Below, in pieces: positions 1-6,958 of a stretch of 12,678 bases of DNA. Where the stretch lies: the NCBI GenBank assembly GCA_037447655.1, contig JBBHKE010000954.1:64001-76678 (forward strand), in the 5' to 3' direction. The notes beneath the pieces were generated by a model. The model did not search any database, had not been told where the DNA came from, and saw only the letters and a list, made by a program, of their open reading frames with translations. The position numbers were made by a program, and so were the translations under genes. The stretch comes from Zygnema cylindricum (lineage: Eukaryota; Streptophyta; Zygnematophyceae; Zygnematales; Zygnemataceae). Numbering within the stretch: the first letter of the stretch is position 1; the number at the start of each line of letters is the position of its first letter.

Positions 1-133
1 CATTTAGGTGACAGCGTGGGGTCTAAATAACAAGTGGGTATCATTGAAACGGGTTAAGGGTCAAATTAGTACCGAAATTACGCGTGTACGTTTCATAAAG
101 TTCTAACGAAACGTTTAGTATGCACGGTGGTTC

Positions 134-226
134 GTTTCGTACAAATTTTAGTACGAAACCTCACTTTTACTTAAAGGAATTTCGTAAGAAGTTTCGCGTG
201 CGAAATTTGTTACGCACGATCGTGCG
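134..226. promoter_or_regulatory. U3 cluster of CpG-rich palindromes
   Basis: Within U3, GTTTCGTAC (134-142) is mirrored by GTACGAAAC (151-159) around an 8-bp AT spacer. A GTTTCGCGTGCGAAAT mirror lies at 191-206, and the perfect 14-bp palindrome CGCACGATCGTGCG at 213-226. More GTTTCG or CGAAAC copies sit at 107 and 234. The same cluster is repeated unchanged in the 3' LTR, offset by 5803. Position upstream of the TATA-like box fits enhancer or repressor sites, but the binding factor is unknown. Confidence 0.5.
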
Positions 227-439
227 AAGTCGCGTTTCGTTTGGCGCGCACTTTTGCACGTAAATGTTACGTAGTGAAACGTAACGTTTGATTGGTTAGT
301 AAAGTGCTAAGTAGTTAGTAAGAGATTTCGCACGTTTTTGCATTGGTCAGTCTGAGTCTTTGCTGGTCAATGATTGGCCCAGGTAAAAGCCTGTTAAAAC
401 GGAGCGTTGACTCTGGCATGGCGAGTCCAGGGCGAAGAT

Positions 440-449
440 GGATAAATAG
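440..449 (+). promoter_or_regulatory. TATA-like box of the LTR promoter
   Basis: GATAAATAGT sits in the middle of the LTR, downstream of the GC-rich palindrome cluster and followed by a purine-rich stretch, where an RNA polymerase II start would be expected about 30 bp downstream. The same bases occur at 6243-6252 in the 3' LTR. It is the best TATA candidate in the LTR, but the start site is not shown by sequence. Confidence 0.5.
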
Positions 450-832
450 TGAAGTGTAAGGGGAGAGTAGACATCTTTTCCTTTGGAGAAGTTTGTGGAA
501 ATTCCAGCTGATCTTGGTCCTGAGCGATTAATACCAAATTGGAGAAAAGGCATTTTTGCATTGAAATCTCTTACTAACTAAATAGTGTTTTAGTAGTTAA
601 GAGATAGAATTATTAAGCGTGGAGAGTAGAGGAAACACTTTAAATTGAAGGGTTGAGCCACGAGGGCAAGACACCAAGCTAATGTTATGTGGACAGAAGC
701 TTCTTCTAATTTAAAGTTATCCTTATGTGAGTGTTTTCAAATGTGGATGTGTATTTTCCAACGTGTGGAATGTGTGGTTGGAATTGTTTGTAGTAATGGG
801 ATTTTCTGAGAGGTAGGAGATCCTGTTACATA

Positions 833-844
833 TGGTATCGGAGC
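833..844 (+). other. Primer-binding site, tRNA-iMet type
   Basis: TGGTATCGGAGC starts two bases after the LTR end. It matches the complement of the plant initiator methionine tRNA 3' end (TGGTATCAGAGC) at 11 of 12 positions, with G for A at position 8. Minus-strand DNA synthesis is primed here. Confidence 0.88.
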
Positions 845-1296
845 TTCGGTTAGAAACCAGGGAGAAGTTTGCTCACTCGAATATCGATTGCCGTGACCGG
901 TGAGGGTGCTCTAACCTGTGTCGGTAGAACCACAATGTGAAGTGGTAGGGGATTGGAGGGAAACTGAGTGATCACACAGCCAGCGGCCGCTGGTTAGATG
1001 TGGGGCGTGCTCAGGTCCTAAGGACAGAGGCGGGGTGGGCAATGTAGCCACCGCCGAAGCTCACTCCAATTACCTAGAGGCCGAACAAACTTGCCTTCTC
1101 CTAGGAATGATTCATGTGTAGAGGGAGGGCTTGAAGCCATGAAGGGTGAGGATGTGAGGATTATAGAAACAAAAGATCCTGATGTAGTGGGAAGTGGGAA
1201 ATTTGCTAATGGAGGAGAAGGAAAGTGGAGTACTTTACTTCTTCAAGAGCAAAGGAGTCCAGAAATGACTCAAAACTTTTCAAACCCTAAATTGTT

Positions 1297-1397
1297 ACCT
1301 TTGATTGATTTCAATTTTGCTGTTGCAAAATTTATGGTTAAATCTTACCTTTGATAGCTTTCAATTTTTGCTATTGCAAAATTTGTGGGGAAATTCT
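1297..1397 (+). repeat. Imperfect tandem duplication in the leader, period 50
   Basis: Two adjacent units, 1297-1346 and 1347-1397, both begin ACCTTTGAT and share the TTTCAATTTT, TTGCAAAATTT and AAAT-TCTT blocks. They differ at several positions and by a one-base length change, so the duplication is older than this insertion. Confidence 0.8.
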
Positions 1398-1440
1398 TAC
1401 ATTTCTGTTTCAATGTTGAGAAATTGAAAATTTGAATTTG

Positions 1441-1476
1441 TACTAACTTATTGTCAATGTCTTTTTAATTTCTCAG
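1441..1476 (+). promoter_or_regulatory. Candidate branch point and 3' splice site in the leader
   Basis: An exact TACTAAC (1441-1447) is followed by a U-rich tract and TTTCTCAG ending at 1476. The branch A lies 30 bases before the AG, the normal spacing. Possible donors are the GTGAGG at 1146, GTGAGG at 900 or CAG/GTAAAA at 381 in the LTR. Splicing would remove upstream leader and bring gag closer to the cap. No transcript evidence is available here. Confidence 0.45.
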
Positions 1477-1611
1477 ATCTCGATCTTTTCAAAGGATTTG
1501 TTAAGGAGAAGAAATTTTGGATTGGAGCAATCTAAGGACTTCAAACCTGCAGCAAATTTCTTTGGGAAATTATACTCTATCTTTCCTTTTGCTTGATTTA
1601 ATTGTGTGATA

Positions 1612-2928
1612 ATGGCAAATTCTGCATGGAAACGTGAAATGGAGAATGCTTTGAATGTGTTGAAGAAGCGAACTGTGAAATTGGTCAAAAGATTTAATAA
1701 TCATGCTACCGCTGTGGATGAAACCATTTCCGAATTGAAAAGTGAATTAAAAGTTGTCAAAGAAAATAGAAATGTTTCAAATGAGAAATTATATGAACTT
1801 ATTAACTTAATTCAGACCAAGAATGATATGAATGACCAAAAGGGTGAGAGTAGTAAAAGGAATGCCAGTTTTAGGGAGGATGATCATGATAGACCTAAGA
1901 AGATAAGGGATCTGAAATTGTCTATTAGTGAGGCACCATCGTTTGATGGTAAGAGGATTGATGAGTTGGATGCTTGGATTTTTCATATGGAATATTATTT
2001 GGAGTCTAGAAATTGCGCTCGTGATGATTACACTTCTTTTGCTGTTAACTGTCTGAAAGGCGATGCTCAGATTTGGTATTATACTCATAGATGGTCTAAA
2101 TTGATTCCTGATAATGCTAATTGGGAAAATTTTAAAACCGCGATCAAATCGCGTTTCTTGTCTGTCACTTTTAAATCCAGAATGGAAGAAAAGTGGCTGA
2201 ATTGTAAGCACACTGGATCTGTGAAGGATTATATTGTGGAATTTGACTCATCTAGTATTCATGTCATAGGTTTGACTGATGAAATGGCTAAATTGCATTT
2301 CTTGAACTATTTGAATCCTATACTGAAATCAGAACTAAAACATCAAAAAATTAATAATTTGAAGGAATTACAAGATAAGTCATTGGAATTAGAGGATCAG
2401 TTGGGGTATAATCGGGAAACTCGATCACTCAGGGGTAATTTAAATGAAGTATCACAGTGGGATGAGGAGGAATTTGTTGAAGAGGGTTTGAATGCTGGTC
2501 TGGTGAATAGGCAAAATATCTTCAGGGGAAATCAAAGGGGTGGACATAGTGTTAATGCAGGAAATAAATTTAACAATAGAGGGGGGTACATTAAAAGTCC
2601 TAAACCGAACATTAATGCTCAGAAGCCTAACCTTACCATCCCCACATGCACTATTTGTCAGAAAAGGGGTCATAGAGCATTTGAGTGTGCACAATTGAAA
2701 AAGATTAACTGTTATAACTTTGGAGAGGAGGGACATTTTAGTAGAGAGTGCACAAAACCCAAAAAGAAAGTCACTTGTTTCAAATGTGGAGGTCCAGATC
2801 ATTACGCTAAAGACTGTACAGATAAAGGTTCTCTCAAAACAGTCGATGTAAATGTAGGTCTCCAAGAGGATATTGCATTATATCTAGCTGAGCAGGAAGC
2901 CCAGGAGGTGGGAAACGGAAAGGACTAA
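1612..2928 (+). CDS. gag: Gag polyprotein (capsid and nucleocapsid), intact frame
   Basis: Gag forms the virus-like particle in which retrotransposon RNA is packaged and copied. The frame is open for 438 codons from the first ATG at 1612, which has A at -3 and G at +4; in-frame codons before it lack ATG. Residues about 1-75 are Lys/Glu-rich and look like a coiled coil. About 95-265 resembles the Retrotrans_gag domain, with the conserved pattern around GDAQIWYY and W..F...I..RF. The C-terminal part holds three CCHC zinc knuckles starting at residues 346, 367 and 389. The middle knuckle reads CYNFGEEGH: its second cysteine is Phe, which should weaken zinc binding. The stop at 2926-2928 lies just past a frameshift site into pol. 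Family assignment is firm; function of this copy is unproven. Confidence 0.93.
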   Translation: MANSAWKREMENALNVLKKRTVKLVKRFNNHATAVDETISELKSELKVVKENRNVSNEKLYELINLIQTKNDMNDQKGESSKRNASFREDDHDRPKKIRDLKLSISEAPSFDGKRIDELDAWIFHMEYYLESRNCARDDYTSFAVNCLKGDAQIWYYTHRWSKLIPDNANWENFKTAIKSRFLSVTFKSRMEEKWLNCKHTGSVKDYIVEFDSSSIHVIGLTDEMAKLHFLNYLNPILKSELKHQKINNLKELQDKSLELEDQLGYNRETRSLRGNLNEVSQWDEEEFVEEGLNAGLVNRQNIFRGNQRGGHSVNAGNKFNNRGGYIKSPKPNINAQKPNLTIPTCTICQKRGHRAFECAQLKKINCYNFGEEGHFSRECTKPKKKVTCFKCGGPDHYAKDCTDKGSLKTVDVNVGLQEDIALYLAEQEAQEVGNGKD

Positions 2929-3569
2929 CTGAAAGTACTCAGTTTAGTCAACCGGATCCAGAAGTTAAGGAGTTAACTTTGGAGGGCAAATTAATGAATG
3001 GAAAAGTTAGGATAGCTGAATTTATTATGATTCTCACTACACTGCATAGTTTTAAGAATCCTTCTGATGAAATTCTCAACAACAGACCTATGTTAAAACA
3101 GTTAAGTAATGATGACACCAGACACAGTTTGATTAGATTCGAGTCATTAGTGGAAGGAAAACCGTTGAAAGTAATGGTTGATTCAGGTGCCACACATAAT
3201 TTTATTTCACATAAGTTTGTAGAGGAAAATAAAATTCCTACTGTCATAAGGGAAAAGCCTTTACATGTTCAAGTGGCAAATGGTAATAAGTCCACATTAG
3301 ACTTACAAACTGACACGATAGAAGTTGATATCCAAGGTCATAAAATGAAAGTTGTGTGTGAAATAATGAATTTGGGAAGTGAAGAACTAATTTTGGGAAA
3401 GCCTTGGTTAACAGAACATAATCCTCAAATTAATTGGGAAATTAACACCTTAAAAGTGAAGTCTGAAAACGGTTGGAAGGTTTTGCAAGCATTATCTCCT
3501 AAGAAATTGCATAGGAATCATATAAATAACATAACCAGATTGGGAGTAGAAGGTTTGATATCTGCTTAA
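2892..3569 (+). CDS. pol: Pol, protease part (retroviral-type aspartic protease)
   Basis: This frame is -1 relative to gag and overlaps it by 37 bases. It opens after a TGA at 2889-2891 and has no ATG near its beginning, so expression by frameshifting at 2910-2916 is expected. The protease cuts Gag and Gag-Pol inside the particle. The catalytic motif DSGATHNFIS starts at the GAT at 3180. The flap region and the ILGKPWL motif with W follow about 60-70 residues later, as in gypsy and retropepsin-like proteases. About 95 poorly conserved residues precede the catalytic Asp. The frame ends at TAA 3567-3569, which is probably a nonsense change because pol-like sequence continues beyond it. The protease core itself looks complete. 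Confidence 0.88.
   Translation, partial: AGSPGGGKRKGLTESTQFSQPDPEVKELTLEGKLMNGKVRIAEFIMILTTLHSFKNPSDEILNNRPMLKQLSNDDTRHSLIRFESLVEGKPLKVMVDSGATHNFISHKFVEENKIPTVIREKPLHVQVANGNKSTLDLQTDTIEVDIQGHKMKVVCEIMNLGSEELILGKPWLTEHNPQINWEINTLKVKSENGWKVLQALSPKKLHRNHINNITRLGVEGLISA
2910..2949 (+). promoter_or_regulatory. -1 ribosomal frameshift signal between gag and pol
   Basis: The heptamer G GGA AAC (2910-2916) is in the exact X XXY YYZ phase of the gag frame, ten bases before the gag stop. Six bases later a stem begins: GACTAACTGA (2923-2932) pairs with TCAGTTTAGTC (2939-2949), ten pairs with one bulged T and a six-base loop. A -1 slip places ribosomes in the protease frame, which is open from 2892 through the gag stop. 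Slippery site, spacer and stem all fit the known model for Gag-Pol ratio control. Confidence 0.78.
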
Positions 3570-3725
3570 CAATTTAAAAAAACACTTAAAAGATAAAACG
3601 AATCATGCTTTCTTGTTATTAGTAACTGAGGCAGTTACTGATGAAAGGGGGGGAGAAAACACTAACATTGATGTCATCCCTAAATCTGACACCACTAAAA
3701 CTTTCGAAAAACTAAATCTGATTTT
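3570..3725 (+). pseudogene. Broken protease-RT linker of pol
   Basis: After the stop at 3567 the reading frame moves to frame 1 across a run of seven A (3576-3582) and stays open to a TAA at 3727. It moves back to frame 0 somewhere around 3711-3725, where RT continues. The encoded stretch is hydrophilic and rich in Thr, Asp and Lys, as expected of a linker. So one stop and two one-base shifts separate protease from RT in this copy. Confidence 0.7.
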
Positions 3726-4391
3726 GTAACTGACATTAATACATCTGATGTTGTTGTTAAGGATTTGATTTTTGAATTTCAAGATGTTTTCCCAAGTGAT
3801 TTACCCTCGGGAAGGCCACCTTCCCGAGATGTAGAACATGTTATTAACCTTGAACCTGGATGTAATCCTCCTGTCACAGGAATTTATAAACACAGTTTCT
3901 TTGAGCAGGAGGAGTTAAAGAAACAGATCAAAGAACTCCTAGAAAAAGGACATATTCAACCCAGCAAATCACCGTACGGAGCACCAAATCTTTTCGTCAA
4001 AAAGAAAGACGGAACGTTGAGAATGTGTGTCAATTATTGTAGTCTGAACAAGATTACGGTGAAGGATAAGTATCCGTTACCTTTAATTTTTGATTTGATA
4101 GATCGTTTAAAAGGTGCTAAAGTAGTTTCGTTGATTGACCTGCGTAGTGGCTTTAATCAGGTGCCAATTAGAATTGAGGATGTTGATAAAACTGCTTTCA
4201 GGACTAGGGTGGGTCATTTTGAATGGATAGTGATGCCATTCGGCTTAACGAATGCTCTGCCTACTTACCAAAGATTAATGAACCAAACTTTTTCGGATTA
4301 CATAGATGAGTTTGTTCAGGTGTTTATTGATGATATTCTAATTTACATTGAATCTAGAGAACAACATGTAATTCATTTAAAAAAGTGTTAG
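3726..4391 (+). pseudogene. pol: Pol, reverse transcriptase fingers and palm, frameshifted at its end
   Basis: RT copies element RNA to DNA. The frame is the same as protease. An [11 protein letters not shown] motif about 20 residues in is the usual gypsy RT lead-in. Then come the [20 protein letters not shown] and [13 protein letters not shown] blocks and the MPFGLTNA block. The catalytic FIDD lies at 4323-4334; F/Y-x-D-D is allowed in this family. Some usually conserved sites are altered, for example NYC for DYR after RMCV, and LPTYQR for AP-TFQR. The frame stops at 4389-4391. Homologous sequence continues in frame 2 after a run of six A (4379-4384), so one A has probably been lost. The same-frame start is upstream, not an own ATG. 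Confidence 0.9.
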
Positions 4392-5054
4392 AAAGGTTAA
4401 AAGAAAGAAAATTATACGGAAAATTGTCAAAATCTAGCTTTCTTAAAAGTGAACAATTATTTTTGGGACATATAGTTAGTAGGGAAGGTGTTAAAAGAGA
4501 TCCATCCAAAATCACTGCAATCCAAAATTGGAAGCAACCTACTAATGTCACGGAAGTTAGATCATTTTTGGGATTGGCCACTTACTACAGGAAATTTATA
4601 AAGAACTTCAGTATGATCGCTGCACTTTTGACGGATTTACTTCGGGAAAAAGAGACGTTTGTGTGGGGAGCTGATCAAGAGAGAGCATTCAAGGAACTAA
4701 AAGGGAAGTTGACCTCTGCCCCTACACTGGTGTATCCTGACCCTGCTGGAGAATTTGAAGTTCTGATCACTACAGATGCATCTGATAAAGGTTTAGGTGA
4801 AGTCAAAAGTCAAAAAGTTGGTAAACACTTTCATCCTATTGCTTTTGAGTCCAAAAAATTTAATGATGCTGAAAAGAACTATACAGCACAGGAAAAGGAA
4901 TTACTTGCAATTGTACATGCATTGGTGAAATGGCGTTGTTATTTGCATAATAAAGAATTTACAGTTCACTGTGATAATAAAGCACTCTCTTATTTACAGA
5001 GATTAAGTGATGCGCATATTATGACTGGCAGACAGGTTAGGTGGATGCAAAAAA
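4385..5054 (+). pseudogene. pol: Pol, RT thumb/connection and RNase H
   Basis: This segment continues RT in frame 2. It begins with the [22 protein letters not shown] region and the RSFLGLATYYRKFI thumb/connection motif, then becomes a gypsy-type RNase H. The RNase H shows TDASDKGLG (catalytic Asp at 4775), AEKNY--QEKELLAIVHAL (catalytic Glu) and VHCDNKALSYL (third Asp). RNase H removes the RNA strand and makes the polypurine primer. The block after TDAS departs from the common GAVLSQ pattern. At a run of six A (5049-5054) the frame changes again: the literal frame 2 ends at 5074, while the homologous sequence moves to frame 0. There is no start codon of its own. Confidence 0.9.
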
Positions 5055-5219
5055 TTAGCATATTTCAAATTTAATGTCAAACATATTCGTGGGAAAACAA
5101 ATGTAGTCGCAGATCCATTAAGTAGATGTTTTGAAATAAGTGTTATGGTTCAAGATGAATTGTTTTTAGATACAGTTAGATATGGTTATGATAAAGATCC
5201 TTATTTAATTACCTACTAA
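5052..5219 (+). pseudogene. pol: Pol, RNase H end and integrase lead-in, frame 0
   Basis: After the A-run shift, frame 0 encodes the FNVKHIRGK--VVADPLSR motif, the well-known tail of gypsy RNase H (ADALSR in most elements). It then runs about 30 codons to a TAA at 5217-5219. In complete elements the integrase H-H-C-C zinc-binding region follows at about this point. Here the sequence passes directly into the QKPRGLLKPL segment, so that zinc region is missing. Confidence 0.82.
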
Positions 5220-5547
5220 CCAGAAACCTAGAGGTCTCTTAAAACCTTTATATATCCCCGAAAGACCATCGGAATGTGTCAGTATGGATTTTATTGTCAG
5301 GTTACCAGCTACATCTAGAAGAAATGACAGTATCATGGTCGTAGTCGATAGGTACAGTAAAATGGCAATCTTTATCCCTTGCAAAACTACTCATTCAGTT
5401 GTAGATATTGCAAAGTTATATTTTGACAACGTGGTCAGACATCATGGAGTTCCCCTGTCTATAGTCAGTGATTGGGATTCTAAATTTACATCTGCATTTT
5501 GGAAAGAATTGCAGCAAAATTTAGGCACTGAATTGAAAATGAGTTGA
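5218..5547 (+). pseudogene. pol: Pol, integrase catalytic core remnant (zinc domain and C-terminus deleted)
   Basis: Integrase joins the cDNA to host DNA. Only part of the rve core remains, in frame 1. It starts with the PRGLLKPLYIPERP lead, then MDFI with the first catalytic Asp at 5287, VVVDRYSKMAIFIP, and IVSDWDSKF with the second Asp at 5470, 61 residues later. The stretch that should carry the third catalytic residue (Glu in an SERVNQ-like motif) is absent: homology ends at GTELKMS and a TGA follows. The HHCC domain upstream is also missing. Two separate deletions therefore removed most of integrase, and this copy cannot make an active enzyme. Confidence 0.9.
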
Positions 5548-5618
5548 CTTTAGAAGATAAAAATTCTGAGTTTTTACAGAGGTATTGGAGGGATAATAAT
5601 ATAGAAGTCCTGTCTTGA
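5544..5618 (+). pseudogene. Possible C-terminal tail of integrase/pol
   Basis: Right after the second deletion, frame 0 encodes a short tail ending at TGA 5616-5618 and containing LEDKNSEFLQRYW. The spacing of acidic and aromatic residues resembles the last helix of a chromodomain, as found at the end of chromovirus integrases. The stretch is only about 24 codons, so this is a tentative reading. Confidence 0.35.
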
Positions 5619-5630
5619 GAATTAAATGTG

Positions 5631-5650
5631 TTTAACTGAGGTCAGTTAAA
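5631..5650 (+). other. Hairpin just before the polypurine tract
   Basis: TTTAACTGA (5631-5639) and TCAGTTAAA (5642-5650) are perfect inverted 9-mers around GG. The hairpin ends four bases before the purine run, in the non-coding stretch after pol. Confidence 0.6.
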
Positions 5651-5653
5651 AAT

Positions 5654-5663
5654 AAGGAGGGGA
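5654..5663 (+). other. Polypurine tract
   Basis: AAGGAGGGGA is an unbroken purine run directly upstream of the 3' LTR. Plus-strand synthesis starts from such a run after RNase H cleavage. Three bases, TGA, separate it from the chosen LTR start, as in other gypsy elements. Confidence 0.82.
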
Positions 5664-5666
5664 TGA

Positions 5667-6633
5667 TGTAACAGCAATAGCGGATCGAACTTGTTTATAA
5701 AGGGGTATTTAGGTGTTATGATTATAGAGTACTAAATTCGGTAGACGTCCACGAAAGAATCACGCTATTTGAAGTTATATTTTAAAAGTTATAGCGATGG
5801 GTGCATTTAGGTGACAGCGTGGGGTCTAAATAACAAGTGGGTATCATTGAAACGGGTTAAGGGTCAAATTAGTACCGAAATTACGCGTGTACGTTTCATA
5901 AAGTTCTAACGAAACGTTTAGTATGCACGGTGGTTCGTTTCGTACAAATTTTAGTACGAAACCTCACTTTTACTTAAAGGAATTTCGTAAGAAGTTTCGC
6001 GTGCGAAATTTGTTACGCACGATCGTGCGAAGTCGCGTTTCGTTTGGCGCGCACTTTTGCACGTAAATGTTACGTAGTGAAACGTAACGTTTGATTGGTT
6101 AGTAAAGTGCTAAGTAGTTAGTAAGAGATTTCGCACGTTTTTGCATTGGTCAGTCTGAGTCTTTGCTGGTCAATGATTGGCCCAGGTAAAAGCCTGTTAA
6201 AACGGAGCGTTGACTCTGGCCTGGCGAGTCCAGGGCGATGATGGATAAATAGTGAAGTGTAAGGGGAGAGTAGACATCTTTTCCTTTGGAGAAGTTTGTG
6301 GAAATTCCAGCTGATCTTGGTCCTGAGCGATTAATACCAAATTGGAGAAAAGGCATTTTTTCATTGAAATCTCTTACTAACTAAATAGTGTTTTAGTAGT
6401 TAAGAGATAGAATTAGTAAGCGTGGAGAGTAGAGGAAACACTTTAAATTGAAGGGTTGAGCCACGAGGGCAAGAGACCAAGCTAATGTTATGTGGACAGA
6501 AGCTTCTTCTAATTTAAAGTTATCCTTATGTGAGTGTTTTCAAATGTGGATGTGTATTTTCCAATGTGTGGAATGTGTGGTTGGAATTGTTTGTAGTAAT
6601 GGGATTTTCTGAGAGGTAGGAGATCCTGTTACA
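5667..6633 (+). repeat. 3' LTR, complete (967 bp)
   Basis: It starts TGTAACAG and ends CTGTTACA at 6626-6633, giving an 8-bp terminal inverted repeat with TG and CA ends. Bases 5804-6633 match 1-830 with no gaps and six substitutions (6221, 6239, 6361, 6416, 6475, 6565 in this copy). A start at 5664 (TGATGTAACA) is possible but would break the symmetric ends. The TATA-like box is near 6243 and the U3 palindrome cluster at 5937-6029. Confidence 0.93.
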
Positions 6634-6949
6634 ACTAATAAACAAAATACTGTAACTGTTAGATTTTTTACAGAAACTGTACGGTAGTTTACAAAAAACA
6701 TTCGATGCACGTATCCGTACTTACTGTTCAGTAAACCCAACAGAATGTACATGGATTGTTCGGGGAAATAATGTGACATCTCCAAATATTTCCAAAAAGA
6801 GACGTTGTGGCGTCACACCATTTGAGCGCCGTGAGTTCAAATTTTGTACGGGCGTCTTCTTCAAATTTTGAAAAGAAGCCTCCATTATTACTTGAACAGC
6901 TGAACGCGAAAAATCACAGAAGACGTCATTACCGGACATTACAGGACAG
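6634..6949. other. Unassigned DNA between the gypsy element and the Mutator-like element
   Basis: 316 bp with no credible reading frame and no match to the other repeats in the window. The 11-mer TTCAAATTTTG occurs twice here; the second copy is part of a small hairpin followed by GAAAAGAAG. It is either host DNA or an older, unrecognisable repeat. Confidence 0.6.
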
Positions 6950-6958
6950 GTAATTTTA
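6950..6958. repeat. 9-bp target-site duplication, left copy
   Basis: GTAATTTTA immediately before the GGGAATTG terminus. The identical nine bases follow the other terminus at 11739-11747. Nine bases is the typical duplication of Mutator-like transposons. Confidence 0.88.

Larger units (their letters stand above)
1..830 (+). repeat. 5' LTR, missing its first 137 bases at the window edge
   Basis: Bases 1-830 align without any gap to 5804-6633. The LTR ends in CTGTTACA at 823-830, the inverted match of TGTAACAG at the start of the complete 3' copy. Differences from the 3' copy are at 418, 436, 558, 613, 672 and 762; only the last is a transition. U3 covers roughly the first half and is rich in GTTTCG/CGAAAC motifs in both orientations. 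A TATA-like box lies near 440, so R and U5 probably begin near 470. Confidence 0.95.
845..1611 (+). other. Untranslated leader between primer site and gag
   Basis: This 767-base stretch has no convincing protein. A short reading frame around 1091-1354 has no ATG at its start and no recognisable motif. The leader holds the perfect 14-bp palindrome CCAGCGGCCGCTGG at 980-993, a 50-bp imperfect tandem repeat at 1297-1397, and an intron-3'-end-like arrangement at 1441-1476. The second half is AT-rich. Packaging and dimerisation signals of LTR elements usually sit in this region. Confidence 0.7.
1..6633 (+). mobile_element. Ty3/Gypsy LTR retrotransposon, non-autonomous copy (5' end cut by window)
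   Basis: Two directly repeated LTRs enclose, in order, a tRNA-type primer site, leader, gag with three zinc knuckles, aspartic protease, reverse transcriptase, RNase H, integrase and a polypurine tract. The order RT-RNaseH-IN is that of Ty3/Gypsy, not Copia. Gag is open, but pol has one stop, several frameshifts and two deletions that remove the integrase zinc-binding region and the integrase end. LTR identity (6 differences in 830 compared bases) shows recent insertion. The first bases after the 3' LTR are ACTAA. If this is the 5-bp target duplication, the same five bases should precede the 5' LTR, outside the window. Confidence 0.96.

Noticed and set aside
347-553. Minus-strand 68-codon frame in the LTR, repeated at 6150-6356
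   Set aside because: It recurs only because the LTRs are duplicates. It has no domain and overlaps the promoter and start region.
1091-1354. 87-codon frame in the leader
   Set aside because: It begins at TTG, has no motif, runs through half of a tandem repeat and probably overlaps an intron.
1807-3247. Minus-strand frames opposite gag and protease
   Set aside because: They are shadows of a well-supported + strand gag-pol with no motifs of their own.
5664-5666. Alternative 3' LTR start at TGATGTAACA
   Set aside because: The LTR end TGTTACA is followed by ACTAA, not TCA, so symmetric ends favour 5667.
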